Positions 16,896 through 25,464 of a DNA stretch of 64,000 nt are shown here, piece by piece. The position numbers and the translations under genes are program-made. This DNA comes from UBA3792 sp045114775 (GTDB lineage Bacteria; Bacillota; Clostridia; Christensenellales; CAG-138): contig JBGULC010000008.1 in the NCBI GenBank assembly GCA_045114775.1, positions 62,001-126,000 of the forward strand, read 5' to 3'. Below the pieces are notes generated by a model that was not told the DNA's origin, did not search any database, and saw nothing but the letters and a program-made list of their open reading frames with translations. Every line of letters begins with the position of its first letter. The first letter of the stretch is position 1.

Positions 16896-18297
16896 CGATC
16901 ATTTCCCCCAATAAAGAATTCTTATTTGTTTTTGTTACTCTTACGTTGACGTATCGGTTCATAAACTCCGGCTTTCCGGGAAAGTATACCATCTTGAAGT
17001 TCTGATACTTGCCGTACAGCATGGTTTCGTCTCCGCGGCAGTCGCAGCCTTCCACAAGCACCTCTCCGATATGTCCGATGTATTTTGCATTGTTTTCAAC
17101 CGTTTTCTTTGCCTGCAGCTCGTTTAATTCCCGAAGCCTTCGTTTTTTGACGGATTCCGGGACCTGATCCTCCATTTTGGCGGCAGCGGTCCCCTGCCTC
17201 GGAGAATACGCAAACGTAAATGCTGCGGCGAACCCAACCTGCTCCACAAGAGACATCGTATCCCGGAACGCTTCCTCGGATTCTCCCGGGAATCCGACGA
17301 TGATATCGGTCGTAAACTCGATATCCGAAACGAGCGATCGCAGTTTTTCGATGATCGAAAGATACTGCTCCCGCGTATATTTCCGGTTCATGCGTTTCAG
17401 GATCTCCGTATTGCCGGACTGTACCGGCAGATGCACGTGATGGCAAACATTCGGTAAGGACGCGATGGCCTGCATGACGTCCTCGGTCAGATCCTTCGGA
17501 TGCGAGGACATGAACCGGATCCGCTTCAATCCCGGAACGTCGGACACATACCGAAGAAGATCTGCAAACGTCATTCCGGTCGATCCGTCGTTTCCGTAAG
17601 AATTGACGTTCTGACCGAGCAGCGTGATCTCAGTAATACCGCTTTTCACAAGAGACACGATCTCGCTGCGAACATCTTCCGGCTTTCGGGAACGTTCACG
17701 TCCGCGCACATAAGGTACGATGCAGTAGGAACAGAAATTGTCGCAGCCGTACATGATATTGACGAACGCGCTTCTGGGATTGTCCCGTAATTTGGGAAGG
17801 TCCTCCGCGATCGCATCTTCCGCGCGGTCGGTGACGGCGATCCTTTCTCCGCTCATTACGGCTTTCAGCATCTCCGGGAACCGGTACAGTACGTTCGTAC
17901 CGAAAATCAGACTGACATGCGGAAACCGCTTCAAAAGCTTTTTCGCCATGCCCTCCTGCTGCATCATGCACCCGCAGATTCCGATGATCATTCCGGGCTT
18001 TGCATCTTTCAGTTCCTTCAGCGCGCCGATATTGCCCATCAGTCGTTTTTCGGCATGGTCACGCACGCAGCAGGTATTGAAAAGGATCAGATCGGATTGT
18101 TCTTTATCGGATGCTTCCGAGTACCCCATTTCGTAAAGCCAGCCCTTCAGCGTTTCGCTGTCGCGGACGTTCATCTGGCAGCCGAACGTTTCAACAAAAA
18201 AACGCAGTCCTCTCGGTTCGATCTCTTTTGAAAGCGTTTCTGCGATCTTATGCTGAGCGGCAAGTTCGGTTTCAGGGATGTAATGAATCGACTTCAT
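16888..18297 (-). CDS. miaB: tRNA-2-methylthio-N6-dimethylallyladenosine synthase
   Basis: Radical-SAM methylthiotransferase of 469 aa that converts i6A37 to ms2i6A37. The N-terminal MTTase domain supplies cluster cysteines in TFGCQMN, FNTCCVR and GICGCM. The radical-SAM motif is GCDNFCSYCIVPYVRGRERS. A C-terminal TRAM domain follows (about 400-465). The start at 18297 is preferred because GGAG lies 8 nt upstream; in-frame starts further up overlap the promoter. It heads the operon leading into ylbF-mutS-mutL-miaA-ynbB and has a near-consensus promoter. Confidence 0.97.
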   Translation of the reverse strand: MKSIHYIPETELAAQHKIAETLSKEIEPRGLRFFVETFGCQMNVRDSETLKGWLYEMGYSEASDKEQSDLILFNTCCVRDHAEKRLMGNIGALKELKDAKPGMIIGICGCMMQQEGMAKKLLKRFPHVSLIFGTNVLYRFPEMLKAVMSGERIAVTDRAEDAIAEDLPKLRDNPRSAFVNIMYGCDNFCSYCIVPYVRGRERSRKPEDVRSEIVSLVKSGITEITLLGQNVNSYGNDGSTGMTFADLLRYVSDVPGLKRIRFMSSHPKDLTEDVMQAIASLPNVCHHVHLPVQSGNTEILKRMNRKYTREQYLSIIEKLRSLVSDIEFTTDIIVGFPGESEEAFRDTMSLVEQVGFAAAFTFAYSPRQGTAAAKMEDQVPESVKKRRLRELNELQAKKTVENNAKYIGHIGEVLVEGCDCRGDETMLYGKYQNFKMVYFPGKPEFMNRYVNVRVTKTNKNSLLGEMIDA

Positions 18298-18324
18298 CTT
18301 TATATCTCCATAAATTTTCATTTT

Positions 18325-18353
18325 ATTATACATCAAACAGGTGCATGATTCAA
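18325..18353 (-). promoter_or_regulatory. Promoter of the miaB-mutSL-miaA operon
   Basis: On the minus strand: TTGAAT (18353-18348), a 17-bp spacer, TATAAT (18330-18325). This is the only strong promoter seen for the six-gene operon. Confidence 0.8.
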
Positions 18354-18449
18354 GGATTGTTTTAGAACAGCATCCCATTTTTTACCGATTATAATTGTGC
18401 GAACTTTGCAGAAATTAAGCATGACAAATCCAGCAAGGAGGTGAAAAAC

Positions 18450-18650
18450 ATGGCACGCAATAACAATTCCGGCAATACGTCCAATGAATCCAAGAGCAAG
18501 CTGCAGTCGTTCAAGAGCGAAGTCGCTTCTTCCCTGAATATCGATCTGAAGCAGGGTTACAACGGCGATCTGACCTCCCGCGAGGCAGGCAGCATCGGCG
18601 GCGAAATGGTCAAGCGTATGATCGCTTATGCCGAAAAGAATCTTCACTGA
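18450..18650 (+). CDS. Alpha/beta-type small acid-soluble spore protein 1
   Basis: DNA-binding spore protein of 66 aa. It has the conserved core of the family: the GPR protease site region (FKSEVASSLNI), then GYNGDLTSREAGSIGGEMVKRMI. Such proteins coat and protect DNA in the dormant spore and are degraded by GPR at germination. The start at 18450 follows AAGGAGGTG. A nearly identical paralogue follows 20 bp later. Expression should be forespore-specific (sigma G); I could not assign a convincing sigma G promoter in 18354-18440. Confidence 0.95.
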   Translation: MARNNNSGNTSNESKSKLQSFKSEVASSLNIDLKQGYNGDLTSREAGSIGGEMVKRMIAYAEKNLH

Positions 18651-18670
18651 ACAGAAAGGAGTTAAGATAC

Positions 18671-18883
18671 ATGAGCAGAAACGGAGCTTTGATTCCCGAG
18701 AGCAAGCAGTCGCTGCAGAACTTCAAATATGAAGTCGCAAGCTCTCTGAATGTGGATCTGAAACAGGGCTATAACGGCGATCTGACCTCCCGCGAAGCGG
18801 GTTCGGTCGGCGGCGAAATGGTCAAGCGTATGATTGCATACGCACAGAACAACATGAACGGGTCTTCGTCCATGATGAGATAA
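18671..18883 (+). CDS. Alpha/beta-type small acid-soluble spore protein 2
   Basis: Second SASP of 70 aa, nearly identical to its neighbour across the core (KYEVASSLNVDLKQGYNGD, SREAGSVGGEMVKRM) but with a different N-terminus and a serine/methionine tail. AAAGGAG precedes the ATG. The pair looks like a tandem duplication and is probably one transcript, ended by the hairpin at 18899-18930. It is direct evidence that the organism makes endospores. Confidence 0.95.
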   Translation: MSRNGALIPESKQSLQNFKYEVASSLNVDLKQGYNGDLTSREAGSVGGEMVKRMIAYAQNNMNGSSSMMR

Positions 18884-18898
18884 ACAAACATCCGAACA

Positions 18899-18930
18899 GA
18901 TAAAATCGCCGCAAGTACGGCGATTTTATC
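18899..18930. terminator. Bidirectional terminator between the SASP genes and recG
   Basis: Perfect 13-bp stem (GATAAAATCGCCG / CGGCGATTTTATC) with loop CAAGTA. A-rich and T-rich flanks make it work in both directions; it overlaps the last codon of the convergent recG gene. Confidence 0.9.
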
Positions 18931-20914
18931 AATTATGGGAAATCGTTTCCAGCTTTTGATATCGCTTTCGAGCTTCCGCAAGAAGGAGATTGTGCTGCAC
19001 GTTCGGAAGCGCATATATTTCGTCGGCGGCGGCTGCAGCCTTTTCGATGATTTCAACCGTGCCGCCGGACAGGATCCCGTTGATCTCGCCGTCTCCGCTT
19101 TGTCTCACGCCGAACAGATCTCCGCTTCCGCGCATGTCAAGGTCGCGCTGTGCAATGGTAAAGCCGTCGTTGGTCTCGATCATCGCTTCGATCCGTGATC
19201 TTGCCGACTCCCCCGCTTTTTTCGCAAGTAAATAGCAATATGATTGTTCCTGCCCGCGTCCGACTCTGCCGCGAAGCTGATGCAGGGTAGCCAGCCCGAA
19301 ATGATCCGCTCCTTCGATCACCATCGACGCAGCCTCCGGAACATCGACGCCGACCTCGATCACCGTCGTTGCAATCAGGATCGAAAGCTTCCCGCTTCGA
19401 AAATCCTCCATGATCGCAGTCTTTTCACGCTCGTGCATTTGCCCGTGGAGCGATCCGACCGGAGTATCCGGAATCCATTCCTTGATCTCACGAGAAAGCT
19501 CTTCCAAAGAGAGTCCCTCGTATCCTTCCGTAGGTTCGATCAGCGGGCAGACCACGTATGCGCGCTCGCCTTTTTCGGCACGGGAAGCAAGATGCAAATA
19601 CAGATCCTTTCTTCGGCTTTGCGGAACAAACAACGTCTTGATCGGTTTTCTTCCGGGCGGCAATTCATCTATCACGGTCAGATCGAGATCCGCGTATAAA
19701 AGCAGCGCCAGCGTTCGCGGAATCGGCGTCGCAGACATGACAAGTACATCCGGTCGGATCCCCTTTGCCTCCATAGCTGCGCGCTGCATCACGCCGAAAC
19801 GATGCTGTTCATCCGTTACGACAAGTCCGAGATCCCTGAACTTTACCGATTCGGAAAGCAGCGCGTGCGTGCCCGCGATCGTCCGCGTCTCGCCCACGGC
19901 AATGCGGCGCAGCGCTTCGGTTTTCTCTTTCTGCGTCATACTGCCGACGAAAAGCTGAACATCCGGGAACTGACGTTTCAGCGTTTCATAATGCTGTCTT
20001 GCAAGGATCTCCGTCGGCGCAAGGAGGACGCCCTGTTTCCCGTTCTGCGCAGCCACCGTCAGCGCAAACTCGGCAATCAACGTTTTTCCGGAGCCGACGT
20101 CGCCCTGGATCAACCGGTTCATCGGTCGATCCGAACGCATATCCTTTTCAACGTCTCGCATGGCACGGATCTGCGACGCGGTCGGAACAAACGAAATCTT
20201 GTGAAGGAACCGTTCAAAGATATGATCCGTGCGGAACGTAAATCCGTTTTTGCGGTTACGGTCATCGGAAAAGGATCGGATCGCGGTTAAGTACAGCACC
20301 GTTTCCTCGAAAGAAAGCCGCTTTTTTGCCTTGGCAAGCGTCTGTGTCGACACAGGAAAATGTGCGTTCCGAACAGCTTCGGTGTAACCGATCAGATCAT
20401 ACTTTTGCAGCCAATCAACAGGAAGAATGTCTTGCAGCTTACATTGCCCGAGAATCTCATTTACAGCTTCGCGGATCACGGTCTGTGTCAAGCCTTTTAC
20501 CGACGGATAGATCGGAACGATACCGCCGTTTTCCCGGTTGATCTGCGGATTATAAAGCACAACGCCGCGTTTTTTGGAAACGAGACCGTTTGCGAGAAAT
20601 CTCTCGCCGGTATGAAACTGATTCAAACGATAGGGTTGATTCATCCAACGCAGAGTCGCCTTTCCGGTAGCATCTGCCACGCGTAAGGACACGATATATT
20701 TGCCTTTGTTGTAAAAGATCGTCGGCTCCGCAAGCGCCGTCACGCGGATCGACGCACGATCACCGTCCGATAATGCGTGGATTTCCGTCGCTTGCGTATA
20801 ATCAAGATACTCCCGCGGATAAAACCGCAGCAGTTCTTCCGGCGTACGGATATTCAACTGTGCAAGGAGAGCAAGGCGTTTCGGCCCAAGTCCTTTGATA
20901 TCCTTCAGTTCCAT
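18929..20914 (-). CDS. recG: ATP-dependent DNA helicase RecG
   Basis: Branch-migrating helicase of 661 aa that remodels stalled forks and recombination intermediates. The N-terminal wedge/OB region is at about 1-230. Helicase motifs: QGDVGSGKTLIAE (I), LAPTEILARQH (Ia), TDEQHRFG (II, DEQH), MSATPIPRTL (III), TVIEVGVDVPEA (V) and QLRGRVGRGQEQSYC (VI). The start at 20914 matches the normal N-terminus (ELKDIKGLGPKR). It lies only a few bases after a terminator hairpin, with no clear ribosome binding site. Confidence 0.96.
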   Translation of the reverse strand: MELKDIKGLGPKRLALLAQLNIRTPEELLRFYPREYLDYTQATEIHALSDGDRASIRVTALAEPTIFYNKGKYIVSLRVADATGKATLRWMNQPYRLNQFHTGERFLANGLVSKKRGVVLYNPQINRENGGIVPIYPSVKGLTQTVIREAVNEILGQCKLQDILPVDWLQKYDLIGYTEAVRNAHFPVSTQTLAKAKKRLSFEETVLYLTAIRSFSDDRNRKNGFTFRTDHIFERFLHKISFVPTASQIRAMRDVEKDMRSDRPMNRLIQGDVGSGKTLIAEFALTVAAQNGKQGVLLAPTEILARQHYETLKRQFPDVQLFVGSMTQKEKTEALRRIAVGETRTIAGTHALLSESVKFRDLGLVVTDEQHRFGVMQRAAMEAKGIRPDVLVMSATPIPRTLALLLYADLDLTVIDELPPGRKPIKTLFVPQSRRKDLYLHLASRAEKGERAYVVCPLIEPTEGYEGLSLEELSREIKEWIPDTPVGSLHGQMHEREKTAIMEDFRSGKLSILIATTVIEVGVDVPEAASMVIEGADHFGLATLHQLRGRVGRGQEQSYCYLLAKKAGESARSRIEAMIETNDGFTIAQRDLDMRGSGDLFGVRQSGDGEINGILSGGTVEIIEKAAAAADEIYALPNVQHNLLLAEARKRYQKLETISHN

Positions 20915-20916
20915 GC

Positions 20917-20938
20917 AAAAAGCCGCCTTTCGGCGGCT
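20917..20938 (-). terminator. Terminator between fakA and recG
   Basis: On the minus strand AGCCGCC-GAAA-GGCGGCT is followed by a T-run: a stable GAAA-loop intrinsic terminator. Its T-run ends two bases before the recG ATG. Confidence 0.85.
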
Positions 20939-20945
20939 GTGTTCG

Positions 20946-22601
20946 TTATTCAACGGATAGATAATAATAGTACAACGGCTGCCCGCCTCTTGCAACGATG
21001 AACTCGGCTTCTTCAAAGCGCTCCTGTAAATGATCGGCAAGCGCTTCCGCATCCTCCTCATCGACAGCTTCGCCGTAGTACAGATTCACGATCGGATCTT
21101 CGATGTTGCGCTTCTCGATCATCTTGCAAACGATCTGCTCAACGGCGTCGTTCACATCGGATGCGACTGCGGCGATGTCATTGTCGACGATGCCGATCAT
21201 ATCGCCTTCCTTGATGTCGATCCCGTTGTAGTGCGTTTCGCGGATCGCGTACGTCACGGCGCCGGAAACGATCTCATTGACCGCATCCTGCATGTTTTCC
21301 TTGTTCTCCTCAAGAGAAAGATCCGGATTGAACGCCATTGCCGCCGCAACACCCTGCGGGATCGTCTTTGTCGGAAGCACGATCACGTTGCAGGAGCAAA
21401 GGTTCTGCGCCTGCTGCGCCGCCAGAATGATGTTGGAATTGTTCGGAAGAACGAATACGTTCCTTGCATTGCACTGGCCGACCGTATTCACGATCGTGTC
21501 GATGCTCGGATTCATCGTCTGTCCGCCGGATATGATGCGATCGACCGAGAAATTCCGGAAAATCTCATCAATCCCGTCGCCCGCGCTGACCGCAACAATT
21601 CCGTATTCTTTCTCGTTGCGTTTTTTCTGTTCGATCAGCTGACGGTTCTGTTCGCGCATGTTTTCGATTTTGAGCCGATCGAGCTCGCCGAACCGCATCG
21701 CAAACTGCAGGATCTTGCCCGGGCAGTTGGAATGCACATGTACCTTTACAAAATCATCTCCGGCTGCAACGACAACGGAGTCGCCGACTTTCACAAGATG
21801 ATCGCGAAGCCGTTCGAGATCCTCCTCGGAAAAGCCCTCCACAAGACGAACGATAAAGAATTCCGTGCAGTAGCCGAATTCAATATCCTCTGTGGAGAAA
21901 TGATCGAGGTTTGCTCCTTCCTCTGCGGGAGGTTCTTCCTCAACTGCCGGTTCTTCCGTCAATTCCGGAAGCTCTTCTCCCGTGATAACCGCCATGAAGC
22001 CTCTGTACACCGTCAAAAGGCCGTAACCGCCGCTGTCGACAACCCCCGCTTCTTTCAGTACGGGAAGAAGATTCGGCGTATTGTCGAGCGCTTCCTGACC
22101 GACGGTCAAAAGGGATTCCATAAAATCGGCAAGCGAAACGCGGCTTTTGCGCTTCAACAGTGCGACAGCTGCCTGAGAGATCATTCTCGATACGGTCAGG
22201 ATCGTGCCTTCTTTCGGGCGAAGGACCGCCTTGTATGCCGCGTTTGTACCGGTTTCAAGCGCATCCGCGAACATTGCAACGGTAATCTCTTTTTGTCCTT
22301 TGCAGACCTGTTGATAACCGCGGAAAAGCTGTGACAGGATAACGCCGGAATTGCCGCGCGCATTCTTCAGCGCGCCGATGGCGACGGCATCCATAACCTC
22401 GCCGACCGTGACGTTGTCCGACATATTGCGGAGCTCCTTTACGGCGCCCTGCATCGTCATAGACATATTGGTACCCGTATCTCCGTCAGGAACCGGAAAA
22501 ACATTCAATGAGTCTATATATGCTTTGTTCTTTTCAAGATTGGCCGCGCCGCCGAGAAACATATCCCGCAGCAGCTCGCCGTTGATACTATTGCTGTTCA
22601 A
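20946..22601 (-). CDS. fakA: Fatty acid kinase subunit A (DAK-type, YloV)
   Basis: Protein of 551 aa. The N-terminal DhaL/DAK kinase domain (about 1-200) has the metal/ATP-binding motif NVFPVPDGDTGTNMSMT and GARGNSGVILSQLFRG. An acidic linker (about 213-235) leads to the middle and C-terminal domains, which end in GGQPLYYYYLSVE. FakA phosphorylates fatty acids held by a FakB protein for entry into phospholipid synthesis; no fakB is in the window. The initiation codon is TTG with GGAGGG 9 nt upstream. The asp23/yloU gene directly before it reproduces the Firmicutes yloU-yloV pairing. Confidence 0.93.
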   Translation of the reverse strand: MNSNSINGELLRDMFLGGAANLEKNKAYIDSLNVFPVPDGDTGTNMSMTMQGAVKELRNMSDNVTVGEVMDAVAIGALKNARGNSGVILSQLFRGYQQVCKGQKEITVAMFADALETGTNAAYKAVLRPKEGTILTVSRMISQAAVALLKRKSRVSLADFMESLLTVGQEALDNTPNLLPVLKEAGVVDSGGYGLLTVYRGFMAVITGEELPELTEEPAVEEEPPAEEGANLDHFSTEDIEFGYCTEFFIVRLVEGFSEEDLERLRDHLVKVGDSVVVAAGDDFVKVHVHSNCPGKILQFAMRFGELDRLKIENMREQNRQLIEQKKRNEKEYGIVAVSAGDGIDEIFRNFSVDRIISGGQTMNPSIDTIVNTVGQCNARNVFVLPNNSNIILAAQQAQNLCSCNVIVLPTKTIPQGVAAAMAFNPDLSLEENKENMQDAVNEIVSGAVTYAIRETHYNGIDIKEGDMIGIVDNDIAAVASDVNDAVEQIVCKMIEKRNIEDPIVNLYYGEAVDEEDAEALADHLQERFEEAEFIVARGGQPLYYYYLSVE

Positions 22602-22624
22602 TGCTCAAACCCTCCGAAATCCGC

Positions 22625-22981
22625 TTACTGCACGCGAATGCTTTCTACAAAGATATTCACGCAGCGAACGGAGACTCCGGTCAAATCCTCGATCCGATAC
22701 CGTACGTTTTGTTTTGTATTCTGTGAAACTGCCGGCAAAGATACGCCGTATTGAAGCGCAACGTGAAGCGATACATCGACCTGCGTATCGCTGACCTTCT
22801 CAACGAGGACGCCCTTCTGCAGATTTTCTCTGCCGAACAGCTCAACGATCGCATCGCCCGCGCTTCTTGCGCACATGCCGACGATTCCGTAATTCTCTAC
22901 CGCAGCATATCCCGCGATCGTAGCAATCAGATCTTCGGAAACGGAAACAGTTCCCATCTCGTTCGCGACAAGAATCGCCAT
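22625..22981 (-). CDS. Asp23/Gls24 family protein (YloU-like)
   Basis: Protein of 118 aa, the standard length for short Asp23/Gls24 proteins: an N-terminal ISEDLIATIAGYAA-type helix, the GVSVSL-like beta core and a C-terminal V-rich segment ending in VNIFVESIRVQ. Members are linked to envelope homeostasis and lipid metabolism, but the biochemical role is unknown. AAAGGAGG precedes the ATG. It lies between yebC and fakA in one operon. Confidence 0.93.
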   Translation of the reverse strand: MAILVANEMGTVSVSEDLIATIAGYAAVENYGIVGMCARSAGDAIVELFGRENLQKGVLVEKVSDTQVDVSLHVALQYGVSLPAVSQNTKQNVRYRIEDLTGVSVRCVNIFVESIRVQ

Positions 22982-23031
22982 GATAGAACCTCCTTTGATA
23001 ATCTGTAATACTTACTGTGCAACAGCGTCTA

Positions 23032-23772
23032 TTATTCTTTTTCTTCCCAAACGCCGTTATGGAAGACTTCCTGCACGTCGTCGTTGTCGTCCATGCGTTC
23101 AAGGAAGCGTTCAATCTTTTCGATCGTTTCGGGATCGTCAATGTTCGTCGTATTCTTCGGGATCTGGCTGATCTCCGCGGAAAGGAAGGTATAGCCGAGG
23201 CCCTCAAGTCCTTCGCGAACGCTGGAGAAATCTGCGGGAGCCGTATACACTTCAAACGCGTCGTCCTGCGCGACAAAATCTTCCGCGCCTGCGTCGAGCG
23301 CCTGCATCATGACCTCGTCCTCATCCATCAGCGCAGTGCGTTCGATAACGATCAGTCCCTTTTTATCGAACATCCACGCAACGGAGCCCGATGCGCCCAT
23401 GTTGCCGCCGCTCTTGGAGAAGATATGACGCATCTCCGCCGCGATACGGTTGCGGTTGTCGGTCAGAACGTTCACGATCACAGCGATGTTGCCCGGGCCG
23501 TACCCTTCGTAAACGACCTCTTCATAATCAACGTTGTTGCCGTCGCCGCTGGCCTTCTTGATCGAACGGGAGATGTTGTCGTTCGGCATATTGGCAGCCT
23601 TTGCTTTCGCAATAACGTCACGAAGCTTGGAGTTGTTCGCCGGGTCCGCACCGCCGCCCTCTTTGACTGCGATCGCGATCTCACGGCCGATCTTCGTAAA
23701 TATCTTACCCTTTTGGGCGTCGGTTTTTTCTTTCTTGTTCTTAATGTTTGCCCATTTGGAATGTCCGGACAT
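23032..23772 (-). CDS. yebC: YebC/PmpR family protein
   Basis: Protein of 246 aa with the invariant start SGHSKWANIKNKKEKTDAQKG followed by FTKIGREI, and the conserved middle NMPNDNISRSIKKASG. The family is annotated as transcriptional regulators; recent work on members also implicates them in translation of difficult proline motifs. The sequence is intact in all three subdomains. AGGAGG precedes the ATG. It sits between the nagB-like gene (31 nt) and asp23 (50 nt). Confidence 0.95.
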   Translation of the reverse strand: MSGHSKWANIKNKKEKTDAQKGKIFTKIGREIAIAVKEGGGADPANNSKLRDVIAKAKAANMPNDNISRSIKKASGDGNNVDYEEVVYEGYGPGNIAVIVNVLTDNRNRIAAEMRHIFSKSGGNMGASGSVAWMFDKKGLIVIERTALMDEDEVMMQALDAGAEDFVAQDDAFEVYTAPADFSSVREGLEGLGYTFLSAEISQIPKNTTNIDDPETIEKIERFLERMDDNDDVQEVFHNGVWEEKE

Positions 23773-23803
23773 AGTATTTCCTCCTACCTATAAATAAATC
23801 TTG

Positions 23804-24469
23804 TTAAAGCAGTTCCGCTGCTTCTTCGTCCAGTATAAAAGTCGCTCCGGGATGCAAACGCAATGCCGCCAGCGGAGACTCCGTCAGATTTCCGGACAGC
23901 ATGTTTTTTACCGCTTCCGAAAATGCCTTTCCCGTTGCTACGACAATCGGATGTTTCGCCTGCATCAGCATCGACAGTCCGGCCGTAACAAAACTGTCAC
24001 CGTCCGCCGTTTCCTCATGCGAAGCCGGATCGCAGTCCGCCGTCCGATTCATAAGGAGCGAACCGTCCTGCCGTACCGCAATCAGTGCAACATCCAGCCC
24101 ACCGTCTTCCAGAACGGAACGTTCAAACGCTTCAGCCGTTTTTTTCGGCGTAAGTTCCGAACAAAACGGAATTTTGTAATGCTCCTCAGCAATACCGGTT
24201 TCCGCAAATAACGCTTTCCCGAGAAGCTTTGCAATGCGCTTCTCCTTATTCTCTGCGGGCACAAACTCGAACAGCTGATAAACCTTCGTGCTGTCCCAGC
24301 GCAGCAAGCCGTGCTCCGTCAATTCATTGAGCGCATAAAACGTCGGAAGCAGCGATTCATGATAATCGACTCCTATCACGCATCTCGGATCCGTCAGCAT
24401 ATGCGAGGCGATCAGCATCGCCGCACAGGTCCCGACCGATTCCGTATTGCGATAGATCAGAACGCTCAT
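23804..24469 (-). CDS. NagB-like sugar-phosphate isomerase/deaminase family protein (divergent)
   Basis: Protein of 221 aa in the NagB/RpiA/6-phosphogluconolactonase fold, judged from its layout and the end AALRLHPGATFILDEEAAELL, which matches glucosamine-6-phosphate deaminases. The N-terminal glycine-rich sugar-phosphate loop (LGLPTGSTP in NagB) is not recognisable; the region reads SHMLTDPRCVIGVDYHESLL instead. A different substrate or a lost activity is possible. Its start overlaps the hydrolase stop (ATGA), so it is translationally coupled. Confidence 0.6.
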   Translation of the reverse strand: MSVLIYRNTESVGTCAAMLIASHMLTDPRCVIGVDYHESLLPTFYALNELTEHGLLRWDSTKVYQLFEFVPAENKEKRIAKLLGKALFAETGIAEEHYKIPFCSELTPKKTAEAFERSVLEDGGLDVALIAVRQDGSLLMNRTADCDPASHEETADGDSFVTAGLSMLMQAKHPIVVATGKAFSEAVKNMLSGNLTESPLAALRLHPGATFILDEEAAELL

Positions 24470-25404
24470 TCCTTTTCACCCGCCGTGCAGACCGTTTCGA
24501 TGAACAAGAGAATGTCGCCGTATACTTCCTTGCGGTTTGTCTCGTTGAGCATCTCATGACGTCCTTCCGGATACAGCTTCATTGTAACCGTGTGGCCGCT
24601 CTTCAAAAGCCATTGATTGACCTGTTTGACGCCCTTGCCCATTCCTCCGACAGGGTCGTTGCTGCCGGACATCAGGAAGATCGGCCGGTTCGGTACACGC
24701 TTTGCCCAGTTCAAGTTGGAAACCTCGGATAGGCCGGTAAAGAGATCATAGAACGCACAGGATGTGAAAACGAATCCGCACAGCGGATCCTCGACGTATT
24801 TGTCGACGGACGCCGTATCACGGGAAAGCCAGTCGCATTCCGTGCGCGCATCCTTGAATTTTTTGTTGTATGCGCCGAAGCTCAGCTTATTGAGCGTCTC
24901 GTTCGGCTGCTTTCCCTTGCCCTTTTTGATGGCGCTTTTTGCGAGCATCTTCGCAACGGGAAGCGCGGGATTTGCGCCTGCCGTACCCGAAAAAACGAAC
25001 GCATCAAAATCAACGCCCATTCGCCCGGCATACGTTCTTGCAAGGAAGCTGCCCATGGAATGACCGAAGAGAATGCACGCCAGAGAAGGATGCTCCTTCA
25101 TGACGGCGTCATGCATGGTTTTGTTGTCTGTAATCAAATGGTCCCAGCCGTCTTTGTCTCCGAAATACCCCTTCGGCTGGTCCTTGCCGATGGACTTGCC
25201 ATGTCCTGGAAGATCCATTCCGAATACGAGGAACCCGTTTTCGGCAAGAAATGTCGCAAAATCATGGTACCGTTCGATGTGTTCGGCCATGCCGTGAATG
25301 ATCTGCACGCATGCGCGCGGTTCTTCCGGAGCCCAAATACGATACCGAACGTCACAAATTCCCGTTGAAGAAGGGAAGCGTTTGTCCCGCACCACAATAC
25401 CCAT
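24466..25404 (-). CDS. Alpha/beta hydrolase (monoacylglycerol lipase/lysophospholipase-like)
   Basis: Serine hydrolase of 312 aa. The oxyanion region is VQIIHGMAEHIERY, the nucleophile elbow is GHSMGS, the likely acid is D in SGSNDPVGG, and the catalytic His is in EGRHEMLNE, so the triad is complete. The layout matches Hydrolase_4 (monoglyceride lipase-like) proteins of Firmicutes. The start at 25404 (second in-frame ATG) is preferred because GGAGG is 7 nt away rather than touching the first ATG. It heads the operon leading to nagB-like, yebC, asp23 and fakA, from a good promoter. A lipid ester substrate feeding FakA is attractive but only inferred from the shared operon. Confidence 0.88.
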   Translation of the reverse strand: MGIVVRDKRFPSSTGICDVRYRIWAPEEPRACVQIIHGMAEHIERYHDFATFLAENGFLVFGMDLPGHGKSIGKDQPKGYFGDKDGWDHLITDNKTMHDAVMKEHPSLACILFGHSMGSFLARTYAGRMGVDFDAFVFSGTAGANPALPVAKMLAKSAIKKGKGKQPNETLNKLSFGAYNKKFKDARTECDWLSRDTASVDKYVEDPLCGFVFTSCAFYDLFTGLSEVSNLNWAKRVPNRPIFLMSGSNDPVGGMGKGVKQVNQWLLKSGHTVTMKLYPEGRHEMLNETNRKEVYGDILLFIETVCTAGEKE

Positions 25405-25434
25405 GTGCATTCCTCCGCATAATATTGATATGCT

Positions 25435-25463
25435 ATCATACCATACGAAGAAAAAAAGTGCAA
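25435..25463 (-). promoter_or_regulatory. Promoter of the hydrolase-nagB-yebC-asp23-fakA operon
   Basis: On the minus strand: TTGCAC (25463-25458), a 17-bp spacer with a T-run, TATGAT (25440-25435). It starts directly after the stop codon of the ABC ATPase gene. Confidence 0.7.
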
Positions 25464-25464
25464 G

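Noticed and set aside
18354..18440. Sigma G promoter for the SASP genes
   Set aside because: No pair of elements matched the GNATR / CATWHTA pattern at 17-18 bp well enough to report.
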